A model generated the notes under the pieces. That model saw only the letters and a program-made list of their open reading frames with translations. It was not told where the DNA came from and ran no database searches. Source: Trochalopteron elliotii (Eukaryota > Chordata > Aves > Passeriformes > Leiothrichidae). From it: a stretch of 64,000 nt of DNA. The DNA is taken from NCBI GenBank assembly GCA_024734555.1, contig JANPWX010000449.1, positions 6,006,690 to 6,070,689 of the forward strand, given 5' to 3'. The position numbers were made by a program, and so were the translations under genes. This document shows positions 62,990 to 64,000 of the stretch, in pieces (position 1 is the stretch's first letter; every line of letters starts with the position of its first letter).

Positions 62990-63186
62990 AGCTCTATCTC
63001 AAAGCTCTTTTCAAACATTAAGACTCCTAGCACTTCTTTTATGTAGGCATTATTATCCCTGTCATTATCATTATCACATCTTCCATTTCATAGGTGGTAA
63101 ATGAGCAAAATCACACTGTGAGTCAGTAGCTGAATTGGGAATAGAATATTGTAGTCCTGACTTTGTCCCTTGCTTTAATTACTCAC
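62990..63186 (-). mobile_element. MIR/L2-type ancient SINE relic, minus orientation
   Basis: On the minus strand the order is: CAGCTACTGACTCACAGTGTGA, a decayed CCTCAGTTTCC segment, CCACCTATGAAATGGAAGATG, AGGGATAATAATGCCTAC, and finally TTAATGTTTGAAAAGAGCTTTGAGAT. This follows the MIR consensus from core to the L2-derived 3' end (TGTGTGACC..., AAATGGGGATAATAAT..., AAAGCGCTTTGAGAT). MIR-like elements in birds are few and very old, and surviving ones are often retained as regulatory sequence. About 195 bp are preserved, which is long for this family in a bird. Confidence 0.7.
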
Positions 63187-64000
63187 TAACATGATTGTTA
63201 TTTGTGGGTTGAAGTAATTTTGTTCAGTGTAAGAGCTCAGCAAATAAGCATGATTCTTTTGATTTGCAAGTTTTTTGTTTCTATAGCTTTCATGCTGGTA
63301 TTTTTCAGCTGTTGGTCTCAGTTTAAGTAGCTAGTAAGAGATTTGTCGTCTTCCAATTAAATACATATCAATACATTTTAATATTATACAATTTGCATAA
63401 TAGACTGGAACAGCTCGAATGAAGCTTAATCTATCAAGCAATGAAGTATTTAGGTATTGATGTTGTGTCCTAATCTAGTCATAGTAAAAACCATGATGGA
63501 AATCTATGGAGAAATACACTTCTGTAAAGTAGCTGCGTTTTAAATGACAATTGTTATTAATTAGTCTTTTCTTTTAATGTGAAAATACCATATGTAATTA
63601 CTAAATTAAGTTAAAGCTCCTTGCCTATTTTTTTTTAGTCAGAACATTTTAGTTGGTATGAAATACACAAATATGTTCAGTTGAAACTAGACAGTTAACC
63701 TCGTTTTCTCCTTTTCCAGGACTGTTTTAATCTGGAAAGGCAATCTAACCATTTCATTGGCTCAAACTTAGGTAGCTCAGCTTCAAAACATCCCACTGAC
63801 AGCACCCCACTCCTTTGTTTCTCTGTCATCAAATATTGCAAAAAATAGAATTTAAAAAAAAATAAAATTTTCATGTGTTGTTACTCAGAAAACTACAAGG
63901 TGCAGTCCTGTGAGAAACTGAAGATGCCCTGAGAAGAGAAAGCATGATCCTCTCATAAAAGAACTGTAAGACACTCAATATTACAACATAATTGTTTATA
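63187..64000. other. Unique AT-rich sequence
   Basis: No gene or repeat is recognised. It is AT-rich with several ATTAATTAG/TTAATTA-like words (for example 63555-63565) and short A- or T-runs near 63630 and 63850. Confidence 0.5.

Noticed and set aside
1..64000. CRISPR arrays, bacterial operons, rRNA or intact tRNA genes
   Set aside because: No regularly spaced repeats, no ribosome-binding-site-led gene series, no rRNA words. The repeat content is vertebrate.

Overview
The window reads as non-coding nuclear DNA of a bird, most likely an oscine passerine. It is AT-rich and CpG-poor. The commonest repeat is CR1, the main LINE of birds and reptiles, as 5'-truncated copies, several of them ending in the typical ATTCTATG-type tail. 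One copy of a tRNA-Ile-headed SINE with a CR1 tail (TguSINE1 type, established as a passerine SINE family) and two solo LTRs with 6-bp target-site duplications (endogenous-retrovirus-K type) point the same way. I found no intact host gene: the longest open frame is 160 codons, none of the frames outside repeats matches a family I know, and there is no convincing multi-exon structure. The window is therefore intergenic or lies inside a very long intron.

Layout. 1-8.6 kb is unique sequence with a few simple repeats. 8.6-13.4 kb is a transposon cluster: a CR1, a young-looking 600-bp solo LTR (9439-10038, exact AACACC duplications), the tRNA/CR1 SINE, a second CR1, a degraded protein relic on the minus strand and a third CR1. 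An older CR1 with reverse-transcriptase-end sequence lies at 15.4-16.4 kb. A second, GC-rich solo LTR (19015-19436, TCCAGC duplications) is at 19 kb. 20.2-27.3 kb is repeat-poor. CR1 pieces follow at 27.4-27.9, 29.0, 30.2, 33.1, 36.3-36.7 and 38.0 kb. 38.2-48.0 kb is another long repeat-poor stretch, with an AT-rich block near 41.2-41.8 kb that has the look of a conserved regulatory element. A minus-strand CR1 is at 48.1-48.4 kb, a second protein relic at 49.7-50.0 kb, a tiny CR1 end at 53.8 kb, and two very old MIR/L2-type relics at 61.6 and 63.0-63.2 kb.

The least expected observation is that the two minus-strand relics, at about 12.4 kb and 49.9 kb, are diverged copies of one unidentified coding sequence: about 150 bp align in the same orientation, with an internal size difference of exactly one codon. 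Everything else can be explained by known repeat families plus unique vertebrate non-coding DNA.
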